Source of the DNA: MSPOR6 sp964652195
GTDB lineage: Bacteria; Poribacteria; WGA-4E; WGA-3G
Length of the DNA: 64,000 nucleotides
Direction: 5' to 3'
Assembly: GCA_964652195.1 (NCBI GenBank)
Contig: CAZZBB010000073.1
Span: forward strand, 1 to 64,000
This document shows, piece after piece, positions 36,912 to 45,721 of this stretch. The notes beneath the pieces were generated by a model. That model searched no databases, had not been told where the DNA came from, and saw nothing but the letters and a program-made list of their open reading frames with translations. Positions within the stretch are counted from its first letter, which is position 1, and each line of letters starts with the position of its first letter. A program made the translations under genes and the position numbers.

Positions 36912-38228
36912 TTATTCTTCTAAGTTAACGACTACGGTCACTCGTTTTTCTTGTGCCAAGATAGTTTTAGCCAAGTTTTGTATATCCGCATCGGTTACGT
37001 TCTCAATTGCAGCACGCAGCTCTTTTCCGTTGATTTTCAATTGATGTCGTCGACCGATAGAGAAGGCTAAACCGTATATATTTTGGTTCAAATAGAAATC
37101 TGGAACATCAGCAATATCTAAGTACATTGCCAGGAAATTGATAGTTTGCTGTTTATCCTGCTTCGTGAGTTTCGGGGTCAATGCGTCTTGCAAACGTTTA
37201 TCAAGTTCTTTCTGGACCGCGTCAATGTCTTCCTCAGGCGTCAATTCTTTCTGGAGCACAAAGGTTGAGGTGTCATCAAGAATCGGATAGTAAATTGGTT
37301 GAACTTTGCCTATCCCAAATTTCGTTTGCAGCTTCACCAACAAACGGGTATAAACTATAAGAAATGTGGCATATTCTATGCTACCCGGTAATGGTGCAGC
37401 ATAACCGATAGAAGCGACTCCAGTTGCATTTGGTACCACAGGTTGGACAGTGATTTTGTTAACATTACCAGTTTTAGGTTTGGGTTTAGGACGAGGTTCC
37501 GGAAGAAACTTGCCAAGGGTAATTTGACTAAGATTTTCGTGAATGGATTTTTTCGCTTTCTCAATGTCGAACTTACCTGCCACAGTTAAGATTGCATTGT
37601 TCGGTTTATAGTAATCCTGCCAAAACTGTTGTAATTCATCAAGTGTGATAGTTTGGAGGTGTTTGACGGCACCACCGCGTTGTCCACCTTGAGGGATAGG
37701 GTGCAACTGTGCTCGTACATGGTTTATACCTGCTAACATTGGGATTCCGCCGTACATATTTGTCAATTCCTGCTCCACGCGAGGCACTTCACGTTCAATA
37801 TCCGCTTCAGTGATACGGAGATCGTTCATACGTGCTGCTATGTCCTTGACTTCTACTGAAAATTGTTCTGCTTCAACAACACTGGCAATGACAGTATAGT
37901 CTGTTCCTGTTTGTGCGTTCCAACCTGCAGGATAGTGCCTCGTGAACTGCATCACATCGCGTGCGAGAGTATCGCCAGCTGCTGCAGTGACATATAAGTG
38001 TTCCAGTAGATGTGCCATTCCTGATTTACCTAACGGATCGTGATCTTCACCGATATTGTATAGGACCACAAAAGCAACCTTGTTTGCCGTAGGTACAGGA
38101 TGTAAAATTACGGTGAGTCCATTGTCCAATTTGTATGGCTCAAGTGTTTCGGCAGATAAGGTTGGTGCCACAAACAATATACCTACAATTATTGTTGTCA
38201 AAATTATGGGGCTAATTCTGTTGGTCAT
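36912..38228 (-). CDS. M16 family zinc metalloprotease, exported
   Basis: 438 residues from ATG 38228, which follows GAAGG by 8 nt. A signal peptide (IILTTIIVGILFVAPTLSA) precedes one M16 (pitrilysin) unit with the inverted zinc motif HLLEH (His73, Glu76, His77). Downstream, ADIEREVPRVEQEL carries the third ligand Glu. The C-terminal non-catalytic half-domain holds VQPVVPNATGVASIGYAAP. It is expected to cut peptides in the periplasm. It overlaps the last MNEPW membrane-protein gene by 17 nt, so it belongs to that operon. Confidence 0.9.
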   Translation of the reverse strand: MTNRISPIILTTIIVGILFVAPTLSAETLEPYKLDNGLTVILHPVPTANKVAFVVLYNIGEDHDPLGKSGMAHLLEHLYVTAAAGDTLARDVMQFTRHYPAGWNAQTGTDYTVIASVVEAEQFSVEVKDIAARMNDLRITEADIEREVPRVEQELTNMYGGIPMLAGINHVRAQLHPIPQGGQRGGAVKHLQTITLDELQQFWQDYYKPNNAILTVAGKFDIEKAKKSIHENLSQITLGKFLPEPRPKPKPKTGNVNKITVQPVVPNATGVASIGYAAPLPGSIEYATFLIVYTRLLVKLQTKFGIGKVQPIYYPILDDTSTFVLQKELTPEEDIDAVQKELDKRLQDALTPKLTKQDKQQTINFLAMYLDIADVPDFYLNQNIYGLAFSIGRRHQLKINGKELRAAIENVTDADIQNLAKTILAQEKRVTVVVNLEE

Positions 38229-38580
38229 TTTTATTACCTTCAAGTGTTAAATCTTCAGACATAGATTTTCTGAGTTCTGCTTTCCTATATTCATGCTGAA
38301 ACACAAAGAATAACATACCAAATAGGAATGTGGATAACAGACCGCAGAGACCAAATCCGTACAATATACCGTATGGTTGTCCTAAAAAATATGCAATTAT
38401 ACCAATTACAAGTGAAATGAGTCCGACTGCAAATGCAAAAGTATTAACACCTAAAACGAGTTTCTTTGCCTTTCCTTTTGGTATGAATATACCTGCCATT
38501 ATCCCGACAAGCGCACCAAGGGTGCCGACAAAACTACCCAACAGACCGAACCATCCAGGGTGGAACCAAGGTTCATTCAT
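38212..38580 (-). CDS. MNEPW-family membrane protein, copy 3
   Basis: 122 residues from ATG 38580, with GGAG upstream; the start overlaps the stop of copy 2 by 8 nt. It begins MNEPWFHPGWFGLLGSFVGT and has four hydrophobic helices with a basic PKGKAKK turn after the second. It ends with RKAELRKSMSEDLTLEG. The same beginning, turn and end occur in the two genes upstream, so all three come from tandem duplication. No known family. Confidence 0.8.
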   Translation of the reverse strand: MNEPWFHPGWFGLLGSFVGTLGALVGIMAGIFIPKGKAKKLVLGVNTFAFAVGLISLVIGIIAYFLGQPYGILYGFGLCGLLSTFLFGMLFFVFQHEYRKAELRKSMSEDLTLEGNKNDQQN

Positions 38581-38953
38581 GAGAAATCTCCTTCTCATCT
38601 GTGTTACTGCCAAGTGTCAGATCTTCAGACATTGATTTTCTAAGTTCGGCATCTTTTGCCCTTTTCAGAATTACCCAAAAACTTAAACCAAAAAGAACTG
38701 TACCCAGTATTCCAGCATAACCGAATCCGTACCATACACCGGAAGGTTGTCCTGATAAATTAGCGATGATACCGACTATGAGTGAGATGAACGATAAAAC
38801 GAACGCGAAAGTGTTTACACCTAAAGTAAGTTTTATTGCTTTTCCTCTCGGAACAAACCCACCTCCCAATATTCCGATGAGCGCGCCAAGAATACCAATT
38901 ATTGAACCTAATGTACCACCTATCAATCCAGGGTTCATCCATGGTTCATTCAT
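38573..38953 (-). CDS. MNEPW-family membrane protein, copy 2
   Basis: 126 residues from ATG 38953. It begins MNEPWMNPGLIGGTLGSIIG, has four hydrophobic helices, a PRGKAIKLTLGVNTFAF turn and the tail DAELRKSMSEDLTLG. The shared cytoplasmic-looking tail and start suggest a conserved contact. It overlaps copy 3 at its end and lies 43 bp after copy 1. Confidence 0.8.
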   Translation of the reverse strand: MNEPWMNPGLIGGTLGSIIGILGALIGILGGGFVPRGKAIKLTLGVNTFAFVLSFISLIVGIIANLSGQPSGVWYGFGYAGILGTVLFGLSFWVILKRAKDAELRKSMSEDLTLGSNTDEKEISHE

Positions 38954-38996
38954 TAGAGACCTCCTATTCTTCATTACTGTCTTTGTGACTTACCTC

Positions 38997-39347
38997 TTAA
39001 CCTCCAAGTGTTAAATCTTCAGACATAGTCTTTCTAAGTTCAGCATCCCAATATCTTTTAAGAATTAGCCAGTATACGATTCCAAAAAGAATTGCACAGT
39101 CTAATCCGTAAAACCCAGACCGCAACCATATCCAACGAGGTTGTCCAAACAGATATGCGATAACACCAAACACAATGAAAACACACCCCATGACACACCC
39201 AAAAGCAATAACACCTAATGTAAGTTTCTTAGCTTTGCCTTTCTGAACAAACAACCATCCTAAGGTTCCGACAAGTGGACCCAGAGGAATAAATATCGTC
39301 ATAATTAAAAGACCAAATGTCTGCTGTGAAATCCAAGGTTCATTCAT
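38997..39347 (-). CDS. MNEPW-family membrane protein, copy 1
   Basis: 116 residues from ATG 39347, preceded by AAGGAGAA. It begins MNEPWISQQTFGLL, then four hydrophobic helices with a QKGKAKKLTLGVIAFG turn. It ends DAELRKTMSEDLTLGG. First of three tandem paralogs; the most divergent in the first helix. Directly downstream of the DUF2089-like regulator gene. Confidence 0.8.
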   Translation of the reverse strand: MNEPWISQQTFGLLIMTIFIPLGPLVGTLGWLFVQKGKAKKLTLGVIAFGCVMGCVFIVFGVIAYLFGQPRWIWLRSGFYGLDCAILFGIVYWLILKRYWDAELRKTMSEDLTLGG

Positions 39348-39360
39348 TATAATTTTCTCC

Positions 39361-39651
39361 TTATTGCGATTCTTCATAAGCTTTAATAAGTGCTCTTGCA
39401 GCGGTTTGGGTCAATGTGCCCTCGGCAACCATCAGGCGAATTTTCAATAAAAAAGGATTTTCTTTATCCGAGTCATCAGCAATCTCTATTTTCTTTATAA
39501 GCCGATTCAGCCGAATTCGCAAGGTTGGATATGAAACTTCATACTGTTTTGCCAAATCCTTGAGTGACCCAGATGCAAGAACAAACCGTTTAATAAAATG
39601 GATTTCCTCTTCACTCAGAACTGATAACCATTTCGGATTTTGTGTACCCAT
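39361..39651 (-). CDS. DUF2089-like helix-turn-helix regulator
   Basis: 96 residues. LSEEEIHFIKRFVLASGSLKDLAKQYEVSYPTLRIRLNRLI is the helix-turn-helix core of DUF2089-type proteins. The C-terminal helix LLKIRLMVAEGTLTQTAARALIKAYEES is also typical. It is probably a transcription regulator of the operon it heads: three MNEPW membrane proteins and the M16 protease follow, spaced 13, 43, -8 and -17 nt. Autoregulation is likely but not shown. Confidence 0.85.
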   Translation of the reverse strand: MGTQNPKWLSVLSEEEIHFIKRFVLASGSLKDLAKQYEVSYPTLRIRLNRLIKKIEIADDSDKENPFLLKIRLMVAEGTLTQTAARALIKAYEESQ

Positions 39652-40030
39652 AATATTAATTGTTCCTTAAATGCTATTCAATTCAGGGATTTATATATTA
39701 TAAAATTAAATAATGTTAAAGTCAAGTTGAATATTATTAAAATATAGGAGAGTAAAGTTCTTGATACCATTACTTAGCTAATACCCTTAATATTAATCTT
39801 CAGGAATATAAGAATCGTCAATCTCATAAAAAAGTGATATAATGTTCAAAGTCATTTGCTTAGGAGTTTGCATTGCAGATTAGTATAAAGCGATTAATAC
39901 CCTTACACATTCATGCAAATTCTTACTCATAAAAGATTCATTATAGGAAATTGCGTTATCTTAAAATCGTAATGAACCTATACAAAATAGAACTGATATA
40001 AGAGAACTATCAAAAAACTGGAGGCTATAC
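39652..40030. other. Divergent regulatory region, nothing specific seen
   Basis: 379 bp, AT-rich, between the DUF2089-like operon and the plus-strand isomerase gene. It must hold promoters for both directions, but no box pair stands out. Confidence 0.4.
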
Positions 40031-40789
40031 ATGCAATTTGGATTCATGTCGTCTGTTTGTCCACCATTGACAATGGCTGAACTAATAGACAAAGCGAATG
40101 AGTATAATTACGAACACTTGGAACTCCGTGTAGAATGGGATCATGGACATGGGGTTGAATTGGATTCATCAACGCAACAACTTGATGAAGCACGCGCTCT
40201 TTTAGAAGATAATGAAATTACATTGTCGTGTATAGCAACGGGTGTTAGATTCATTGATCCTGATCCACAAAAACGCGCTGATCAAGTTGATTTACTCAAA
40301 CGATATATTGATCTATCAGAAAAGATGGGAGCAAAAAATATTAGGTTTTTTGGTGATCCTGTACCAAAAGTTCCAGCAGATGTGGACCAAACATTGGATT
40401 GGGAAGCAGAGGGAATACGCGCATGTGATGGTATGGCTGGTGATGCAGGTGTCGCACTCTGTTTAGAAACACACGGAAATCTTCTGGCAAGCTACGTTGC
40501 AGAATCATTGTACCGATCTGAAGCAGAGAATACCTATGTAAATTGGCACGCTGGACATCATGTCAGACATGGACAATCTGTTGATGTTGCCTATGTACAT
40601 CTACGTAACAAAGTACGCCATGCACATGTTAACTTTGGAGACGAAGGTCCAATGCCAGATACAGAAAAAGATTCTCTGACACTGTTGAAAGAAGATGGGT
40701 ATGAGGGATTTGTCTCTATTGAGGTAATCAACCCAAAGGATTCAGATGCTGTACTCAAACGGCACGCTGAATTGTATAAGACACTATAA
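40031..40789 (+). CDS. Sugar phosphate isomerase/epimerase-like TIM barrel
   Basis: 252 residues of the xylose-isomerase-like TIM-barrel family. It shows YEHLELRVEWDHGHGVE near the start, KNIRFFGDP, VALCLETHG (metal ligand Glu), NWHAGHH, HAHVNFGDEG and the closing GYEGFVSIEVINP. Same family as the protein at 8741 but only distantly alike. GGAGG lies 11 nt before the ATG. The substrate is unknown; a bidentate metal site acting on a keto-sugar or polyol is expected. Confidence 0.85.
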   Translation: MQFGFMSSVCPPLTMAELIDKANEYNYEHLELRVEWDHGHGVELDSSTQQLDEARALLEDNEITLSCIATGVRFIDPDPQKRADQVDLLKRYIDLSEKMGAKNIRFFGDPVPKVPADVDQTLDWEAEGIRACDGMAGDAGVALCLETHGNLLASYVAESLYRSEAENTYVNWHAGHHVRHGQSVDVAYVHLRNKVRHAHVNFGDEGPMPDTEKDSLTLLKEDGYEGFVSIEVINPKDSDAVLKRHAELYKTL

Positions 40790-40839
40790 AAGGGTTCTTA
40801 GAGACTCTTGATAAAGTAGAATAGGGATTATACAACACA

Positions 40840-40880
40840 CCGGTAGAGATGTTAACACACATTTCTACCGGCTTTCTTTT
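40840..40880 (+). terminator. Rho-independent terminator of the isomerase gene
   Basis: CCGGTAGAGAT and ATTTCTACCGG pair over 11 bp with one G-T pair and a 10-nt loop, followed by CTTTCTTTT. It lies between convergent genes. Confidence 0.75.
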
Positions 40881-41208
40881 ACACGCTAAATGACTCGCCG
40901 CAACCGCAAGTGTTTTTGGCATTCGGATTCGTAATCTTAAATCCTGATTCCATCAGTCCATCATTGTAGTCCAACACAGATCCCGCAAGGTATAGGGAAC
41001 TACGAGGATCTATGAATACCTTGAGACCGTGAAATTCAAACACTCTATCTGTGCCTTTTGCTTCACCAAACTCAAGATTATATTGAAATCCTGAACATCC
41101 TCCACCGATTACTTGCATCCGTAAACCGAGATGGGCTTCACTGTCACTCTCACTATTATCTATCAATGTGATCGCTTTTTGAGCTGCAGCTTCCGTAACA
41201 TTAATCAT
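40879..41208 (-). CDS. HesB/IscA/ErpA-type iron-sulfur carrier
   Basis: 109 residues. The three conserved cysteines are present: GGGCSGFQYNLEF and the C-terminal NTCGCGESF. These bind an Fe-S cluster for delivery to target enzymes. Length and motifs fit the A-type carrier family (IscA/ErpA/SufA); which subgroup cannot be told. Its ATG overlaps the stop of the IscU-like gene by one base (TGATG), so they are translated together. Confidence 0.92.
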   Translation of the reverse strand: MINVTEAAAQKAITLIDNSESDSEAHLGLRMQVIGGGCSGFQYNLEFGEAKGTDRVFEFHGLKVFIDPRSSLYLAGSVLDYNDGLMESGFKITNPNAKNTCGCGESFSV

Positions 41209-41582
41209 CAGTACATCTCCTGTAATTTATTTGAGTTCTCAATCGCTGCTTTTAATGCTTTTTCTGCGTATGTGGCATACCGTGCCTTATCTTCTGGTAA
41301 TCCACCTAAAGCACTTGAAATTTGTGATGCTGTTATGTTATTTGCATCCGAGATTTTTTTACCGTTAACCAATTCCGTTACAACTGAACCGCTTGCTATC
41401 GCAGTAGGACAACCAAATGCTCTAAACTTAGCGGAAATGACTGTATTATCTTCGATTTTAAGTGTAAGTTGTAACATCTCCCCACTCGCTGCAGACCCAA
41501 TAGTGGATGTGCCGTCTGCATCAGGTATGGATCCAATATTACGAGGGTTTTCAAAATGATCTATTACCTGTGGGGAATGCAT
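41208..41582 (-). CDS. IscU/NifU-N-like scaffold lacking two ligand cysteines
   Basis: 124 residues aligning over the whole length with IscU: VIDHFENPRNIGS at the start, FRAFGCPTAIASGSVVTELVNGK in the middle, YAEKALKAAI at the end. Canonical IscU carries three cluster-binding cysteines. Here the first is Ser (SAASGE where PACGD is usual), the second is kept (FGC), and the third is Ala with the preceding His replaced by Tyr (KARYAT where K.HCS is usual). The conserved Asp after the first Cys is Glu. It therefore probably cannot assemble a [2Fe-2S] cluster in the usual way. Paired with an intact IscA-type gene. Confidence 0.88.
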   Translation of the reverse strand: MHSPQVIDHFENPRNIGSIPDADGTSTIGSAASGEMLQLTLKIEDNTVISAKFRAFGCPTAIASGSVVTELVNGKKISDANNITASQISSALGGLPEDKARYATYAEKALKAAIENSNKLQEMY

Positions 41583-41884
41583 TTACTCGTGTTTCCACAT
41601 TAATACGACTTTTTCATATTATACAATATTCCTACCCAGTTGTCAAATTCGACCAAGTCTTTGGGTGTATAAAGTGTTTTGCATGAATATCACGGATAGT
41701 AGGTTATTCGTTTTTAGTTATTCGTCTTAGTTGTTTGAACCTATTCATCAATTGTATCTTTTAAGACTGCATTGTTCTTTGACATTGGCATGTATTATAT
41801 TGAACCAAGGGTAATTATTATGTAAAATTACTGTTTTCAGTTGTTAACAATAGTAATATGTTTGTTATCAATATGTTTGAAAAA

Positions 41885-42020
41885 GTTACACTTTTTGACA
41901 CATTGTGTGACATTGATAAAACCTCTCTCCCGTCAGTACTACACTGGGTTTAGAGCCACTTTTTTAAGGTTGCAAGAATTTGCAAGAATGATGAATTCTG
42001 TGTCTTTTGCTATACTTCAA
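41885..42020 (+). repeat. Palindromic intergenic element, copy C
   Basis: GTTACACTTTTTGACACA, TTG, TGTGACATT, then CCGTCAGTACTACACTGGGTTTA and, after about 40 nt, GATGAATTCTGTGTCTTTTGC. The blocks are in the same order as in copies A, B and D. Confidence 0.6.
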
Positions 42021-42424
42021 ATCCATTGATTTGGAATAATATCTAATTGTACGTCAACAACGGGCGGGAAACCTTGCCCCTACGGGTTGGACACTTATCT
42101 AAATCGCAAGTTTATTTCTAAATGATTCTGTAGCATTATTTAAATGATTAATTATCAATTAGAATGGTATTAGTATATCCTTTACATACGACATGGTATT
42201 ATACATTGTTATTATTCTTATGACAACTAATTCTTATGTGTAATTTGTAATATTTATACTTTAGTTGTAAGTTGGTTTGATTTTCTTCATTTTATTTTGT
42301 TAAATTTTCATACTTTGTCCTGCCTTGTAGGGTTATTTCGTAGGTTGGGTTGAAACACAGGTGAAACCCAACATTAATTACTACGACGATGGGTCCTACT
42401 GAATGTAAGAGAATATAAGATCGG

Positions 42425-42745
42425 GGATCGGAATCCAAATCAAGGAATCAACGGTATGAATGCTGTTTAGCATTCACCCAAATCAACACCGAATCCGCGT
42501 ATGGAATTCGGTGGGTATGAATGCCTTATTGGCATTCCCCGCCTACAGAATGTAATACCATTTCTGATATATCACGACACTCTTTTGTAGCATAAACTTT
42601 TAGTTTGTGCCACACAACACTTCATTTATAGCAATTGCTAATGGAACAAAAATTAATAGAAATGGTATAAGAGAATATAAGATGGGGGATCGGAATCCGA
42701 ATCAACGGTATGAATGCCTTATTGGCATTCCCCGCCCACAGAAGA
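42425..42745. repeat. GGGGATCGGAATCC / GGTATGAATGCC repeats
   Basis: Two blocks (about 42425-42548 and 42681-42745) repeat the order GGGGATCGGAATCC, CAACGGTATGAATGCC, TTATTGGCATTCCCCGCC, CACAGAA. GAATGCC and GGCATTC form hairpins. The same hairpin occurs at 58993-59015 and inside the MITE at 61320. Confidence 0.6.
42555..42668. mobile_element. MITE-like element, 114 bp
   Basis: The terminal inverted repeats are ATACCATTTCT and AGAAATGGTAT (11 bp, perfect) around non-coding DNA. It sits between the two GGTATGAATGCC repeat blocks. The decayed IS982-like transposase gene is flanked at 62877 by a similar TTATACCATTTC. Confidence 0.6.
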
Positions 42746-42876
42746 GAATAACTCCTACAGATTTCATCTATTACTATTATAACACATTTCGCTTGTTTTG
42801 GGTATTATTGCTAACTCAAAAAAAGTCAGATATCCAAACGGATACCTGCCTCGCTTTTAGAAGGGTTGTGTTGTGT

Positions 42877-43676
42877 CTACTCTATTGCCCAGCAAGTGCG
42901 CTTCGTTTTGACTAAACACTGTGGGGCTCCGCTCACGCACTTTTGCCACGTTTGCGCACACCATCGGTATGTCCGGGTTCTGTGCATGTTATACTCACCA
43001 ACATTGCTCGGATTATAAGAATGACCATTTGCACAAGTCACCGGGCAACTTGAACACCCATCAGTACAATTAGAGCAATCCGGCGTATTGTCCGTTGGCG
43101 TGCTTGGAGACTCAGGCGTTGGATCAGGGGTAGAGGGGGTTGAAGAGGTATCTGATGGATAGGAATGCACCGAATGGGTTTGCACTTATAAAAATTGCTG
43201 ATTGTGCAATTAACGGTTTGTCCGTTTTGGATGGTGCTATAAGAACAACTCGCCTGCAACTCATGTGCAGAAGCATTTTCTTTCCTATCGGTGTGTCCAC
43301 ACGCATAGTCAACAGCATGCCTACTATCAAGAGGGCAGGTTGAGGTTTGACAACGATAGTATACTCTCCGACACTTGTGTTTACGATTAGTGTACGTGTT
43401 CCACTGATTCTCTTGGCAACTCACACGATGATGATGTATGTCAGGGAGTTTAATTGAACAGTTCTCGTGTAAACATTCATACGACTTGGGATACTTCTTT
43501 TTCACCTTTAGGGTATGCGTTACGGGAGTCGCAGTCTCGGTAACATGAAATTGTATAAACCCGGTGCCTGATAGCCCATTACCCATCACCGTTATACCAC
43601 CAGCACCTTTCACAGCCATAAGCTCAGCACTTCCTGTTACTGTATAAGTTCCAGGCTGACTTGTCATAAAAGACAC
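42877..43676 (-). pseudogene. Cys/His-rich protein gene with a frameshift
   Basis: Two overlapping minus-strand frames appear to be one gene broken near 43180. The first (43676 onward) has a Gly/Thr-rich beta start, then many cysteines (ECLHENC, RVYYRCQTSTC, YACGHTD) up to NFYKC. The Cys pattern continues only in the neighbouring frame: a Pro/Ser/Thr linker, then DCSNCTDGCSSCPVTC, ANGHSYNP and TYRWCAQTWQKC. A TAA lies just before the second frame opens, so the switch must occur within about 20 nt. Cys and His spacing suggests several metal or disulfide modules. No signal peptide. A sequencing error is possible. Confidence 0.55.
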
Positions 43677-43714
43677 CTAACTATCAAATATCATTAGTTA
43701 GATAAAACCCTCAT

Positions 43715-45721
43715 CTAATCATCAAAGACATTACCATCCGGGTCGGTGATTCGTAAATAAAATCCCCAACCACCTTCTTCCTGGCACACTTTGACAAGGA
43801 TACTGTTCTTTCCTTGTTTGAGTGTTATAGGAATAATATATCTGTCAATTTCTGCACTATGTGTTTTTGTATGTGTGAATACCTCTTCACCATTTAGCCA
43901 TACTTTCCCTTGGTCATCGCTATCAAAGCGGATTTGTGCTTCTCGGTTATCAGGTGAAGTAAGGGTAGCGAACGCGTAAGCGACACACCAAAAAACATCC
44001 TTTCCTAAACCGATATAACCGTTTAGTGAATCATCTGTGCATTTTTTCCAACTCACTTCCTTATTAAGTCCATGGTATTTCGCATCCAAATCTATCTCAG
44101 TGATGTTTTCAGGGATGAATGCTGTATCAAAACCGCTTCTACCAGCATTATCGAATCGCCCCAGAATCATCCATGAATCTTTAGGAATAAATCCTGTTTT
44201 CTGTATATATGTGTTTGCCTTCATTCCACTATCACTACTACGATAAACACGATAAAATTCTGCCAAAACAAAGTGCGTACTTCTTCGTTGTTCAGGGGTA
44301 AGATTGTGGATTTTAGAGTCGATTTTTCGTATATACTCATCTGACTTCTCAACCATCCCTTTCTTATGATAATATACAGCCATACTAAGGTAAACATCAA
44401 TCTGGAAGGTAGTACTTTCTGTCATAAGGTCTGGCATTATAGAATCAATTTTTTGAGTATGGTCCTCCGCTTTTTGAAGCATACCATGATCATGATAGTA
44501 TTCTGCTAAAACCAGATGTGCATTTAATCGGATACTCAGACTTTGAGAAAAATGATCAATTAATTTATTTATCATATTGACAAAACCCTGTTTGTCTTGA
44601 ATATTTTTACCGACTTTGCCAATTTTTGCGAACAGCTCATATTGAAAAACCGGAGACGTTGTAATATACTCATCACTTTCCCACTCCCATTGAGCATCTG
44701 CAGCTGATAGATATTTGGTGAATTCTATAAACGCATCTTCAAACCATTCGTTTGCCAGATATACTTCACCATTCGTCAAGATATGATCAGATATTTTTGG
44801 TTTGTGTGTTGAATGTTCAAGGAATCGCAACACAGTTTCTGCTGATTGATTCTCAGTAAGAATGTTCACTTCAGGTTTACGTTCTTGATTTTCATTGTGA
44901 ATATTCGTAAGTACTTTTTCCCAATCCCAAAATAGGATTGTTTCACCACCAACACTGATAAGTGTCTTGTTATCATGTGAAAAAGATAAATCTTCCACTG
45001 ACACTGAATGTCCCTCAAGTGTAGTGAGTAAATCTCCAGTAGGAACATCCCATAATTCAATATTACCACCCCAAAAACCGACAATTAGTATTGTATTATC
45101 TGGTGAAAAAATAAATGTATCACGAGAACTTTTATTATCAAAAGCAACCTCTCTAAAATGGGGTTGTTTTGCCCTTCCTATCAAACGTAGCCGTTTTATA
45201 CTACCCACAGCAATTAGAGAACTGTCTGAAGAGAAAGCTAAGTTTAAGATTGGATCACTGTATGAATTCCCCTTTGGTGGTGTCTCCTCAAAGAAAGAAC
45301 TTAACTCCGCTCCAGTTTCCACATCCCACAACTGAACACGTCCACCCATTGTTCCACTGACAATCTTATCTCCATCTGAGGAAATAGCCACAGTGCTGAT
45401 ATGAGGTTTACGCTCATCAGAATCTTCGTCGTGTTCTGAGGTGACAATCTCACGTTCTACACCAGTTTCAATATTCAGTAAGCGGATTTTATTACCACGA
45501 CTATTGATCAGCGTTTTACCATCAGGTGAAAATACCTCGCCATAACCACTTGGTAAAACCTTTAGTTCACGACCTGTGTTAACATCAGACAAACGAGTTA
45601 TCCATCTATTATAGTCTGGTTTAGTTGGATCACTTTGTTTTCCGTGGACAGCGAGAATTGTTCCATCAGGTGATAAGACAACAGGTCTGTAACTTTCCCA
45701 AAATAACGGTTCTTCAAGCAT
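43715..45721 (-). CDS. WD40/helical-repeat/galactose-binding-like protein, probably the split 3' part of the ECF-WD40 gene
   Basis: 668 residues. WD40 blades occupy about 1-270 (KIVSGTMGGRVQLWDVETGAEL, LEGHSVSVEDLSFSHD). A helical TPR-like region follows (about 300-510; AEYYHDHGMLQKAEDHTQKID and similar). A C-terminal beta-sandwich contains FDSDDQGKVWLNGEEVF and LKQGKNSILVKVCQEEGGWGFYLRI. The start overlaps the end of the ECF-WD40 gene by 8 nt (ATGCTTGA). The paralog at 48088-51537 carries the same parts in one reading frame. The A7 run at 45742-45748 accounts for the split. Confidence 0.8.
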   Translation of the reverse strand: MLEEPLFWESYRPVVLSPDGTILAVHGKQSDPTKPDYNRWITRLSDVNTGRELKVLPSGYGEVFSPDGKTLINSRGNKIRLLNIETGVEREIVTSEHDEDSDERKPHISTVAISSDGDKIVSGTMGGRVQLWDVETGAELSSFFEETPPKGNSYSDPILNLAFSSDSSLIAVGSIKRLRLIGRAKQPHFREVAFDNKSSRDTFIFSPDNTILIVGFWGGNIELWDVPTGDLLTTLEGHSVSVEDLSFSHDNKTLISVGGETILFWDWEKVLTNIHNENQERKPEVNILTENQSAETVLRFLEHSTHKPKISDHILTNGEVYLANEWFEDAFIEFTKYLSAADAQWEWESDEYITTSPVFQYELFAKIGKVGKNIQDKQGFVNMINKLIDHFSQSLSIRLNAHLVLAEYYHDHGMLQKAEDHTQKIDSIMPDLMTESTTFQIDVYLSMAVYYHKKGMVEKSDEYIRKIDSKIHNLTPEQRRSTHFVLAEFYRVYRSSDSGMKANTYIQKTGFIPKDSWMILGRFDNAGRSGFDTAFIPENITEIDLDAKYHGLNKEVSWKKCTDDSLNGYIGLGKDVFWCVAYAFATLTSPDNREAQIRFDSDDQGKVWLNGEEVFTHTKTHSAEIDRYIIPITLKQGKNSILVKVCQEEGGWGFYLRITDPDGNVFDD

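Larger units (their letters stand above)
41583..42876. other. Long gene-less repeat field
   Basis: About 1.3 kb without a supportable gene. It holds palindromic element copy C, a GGGCGGG/CCTTGCCC hairpin at 42058-42087, a GTAGGTTGGGTT...AACCCAAC repeat at 42340-42375, two GGTATGAATGCC repeats and a MITE-like element. Short frames crossing these repeats are rejected. Confidence 0.6.

Noticed and set aside
42607..42915. Plus-strand 102-codon frame
   Set aside because: It runs through the MITE end and repeat blocks and then overlaps the 3' end of the Cys-rich gene; there is no ribosome site.
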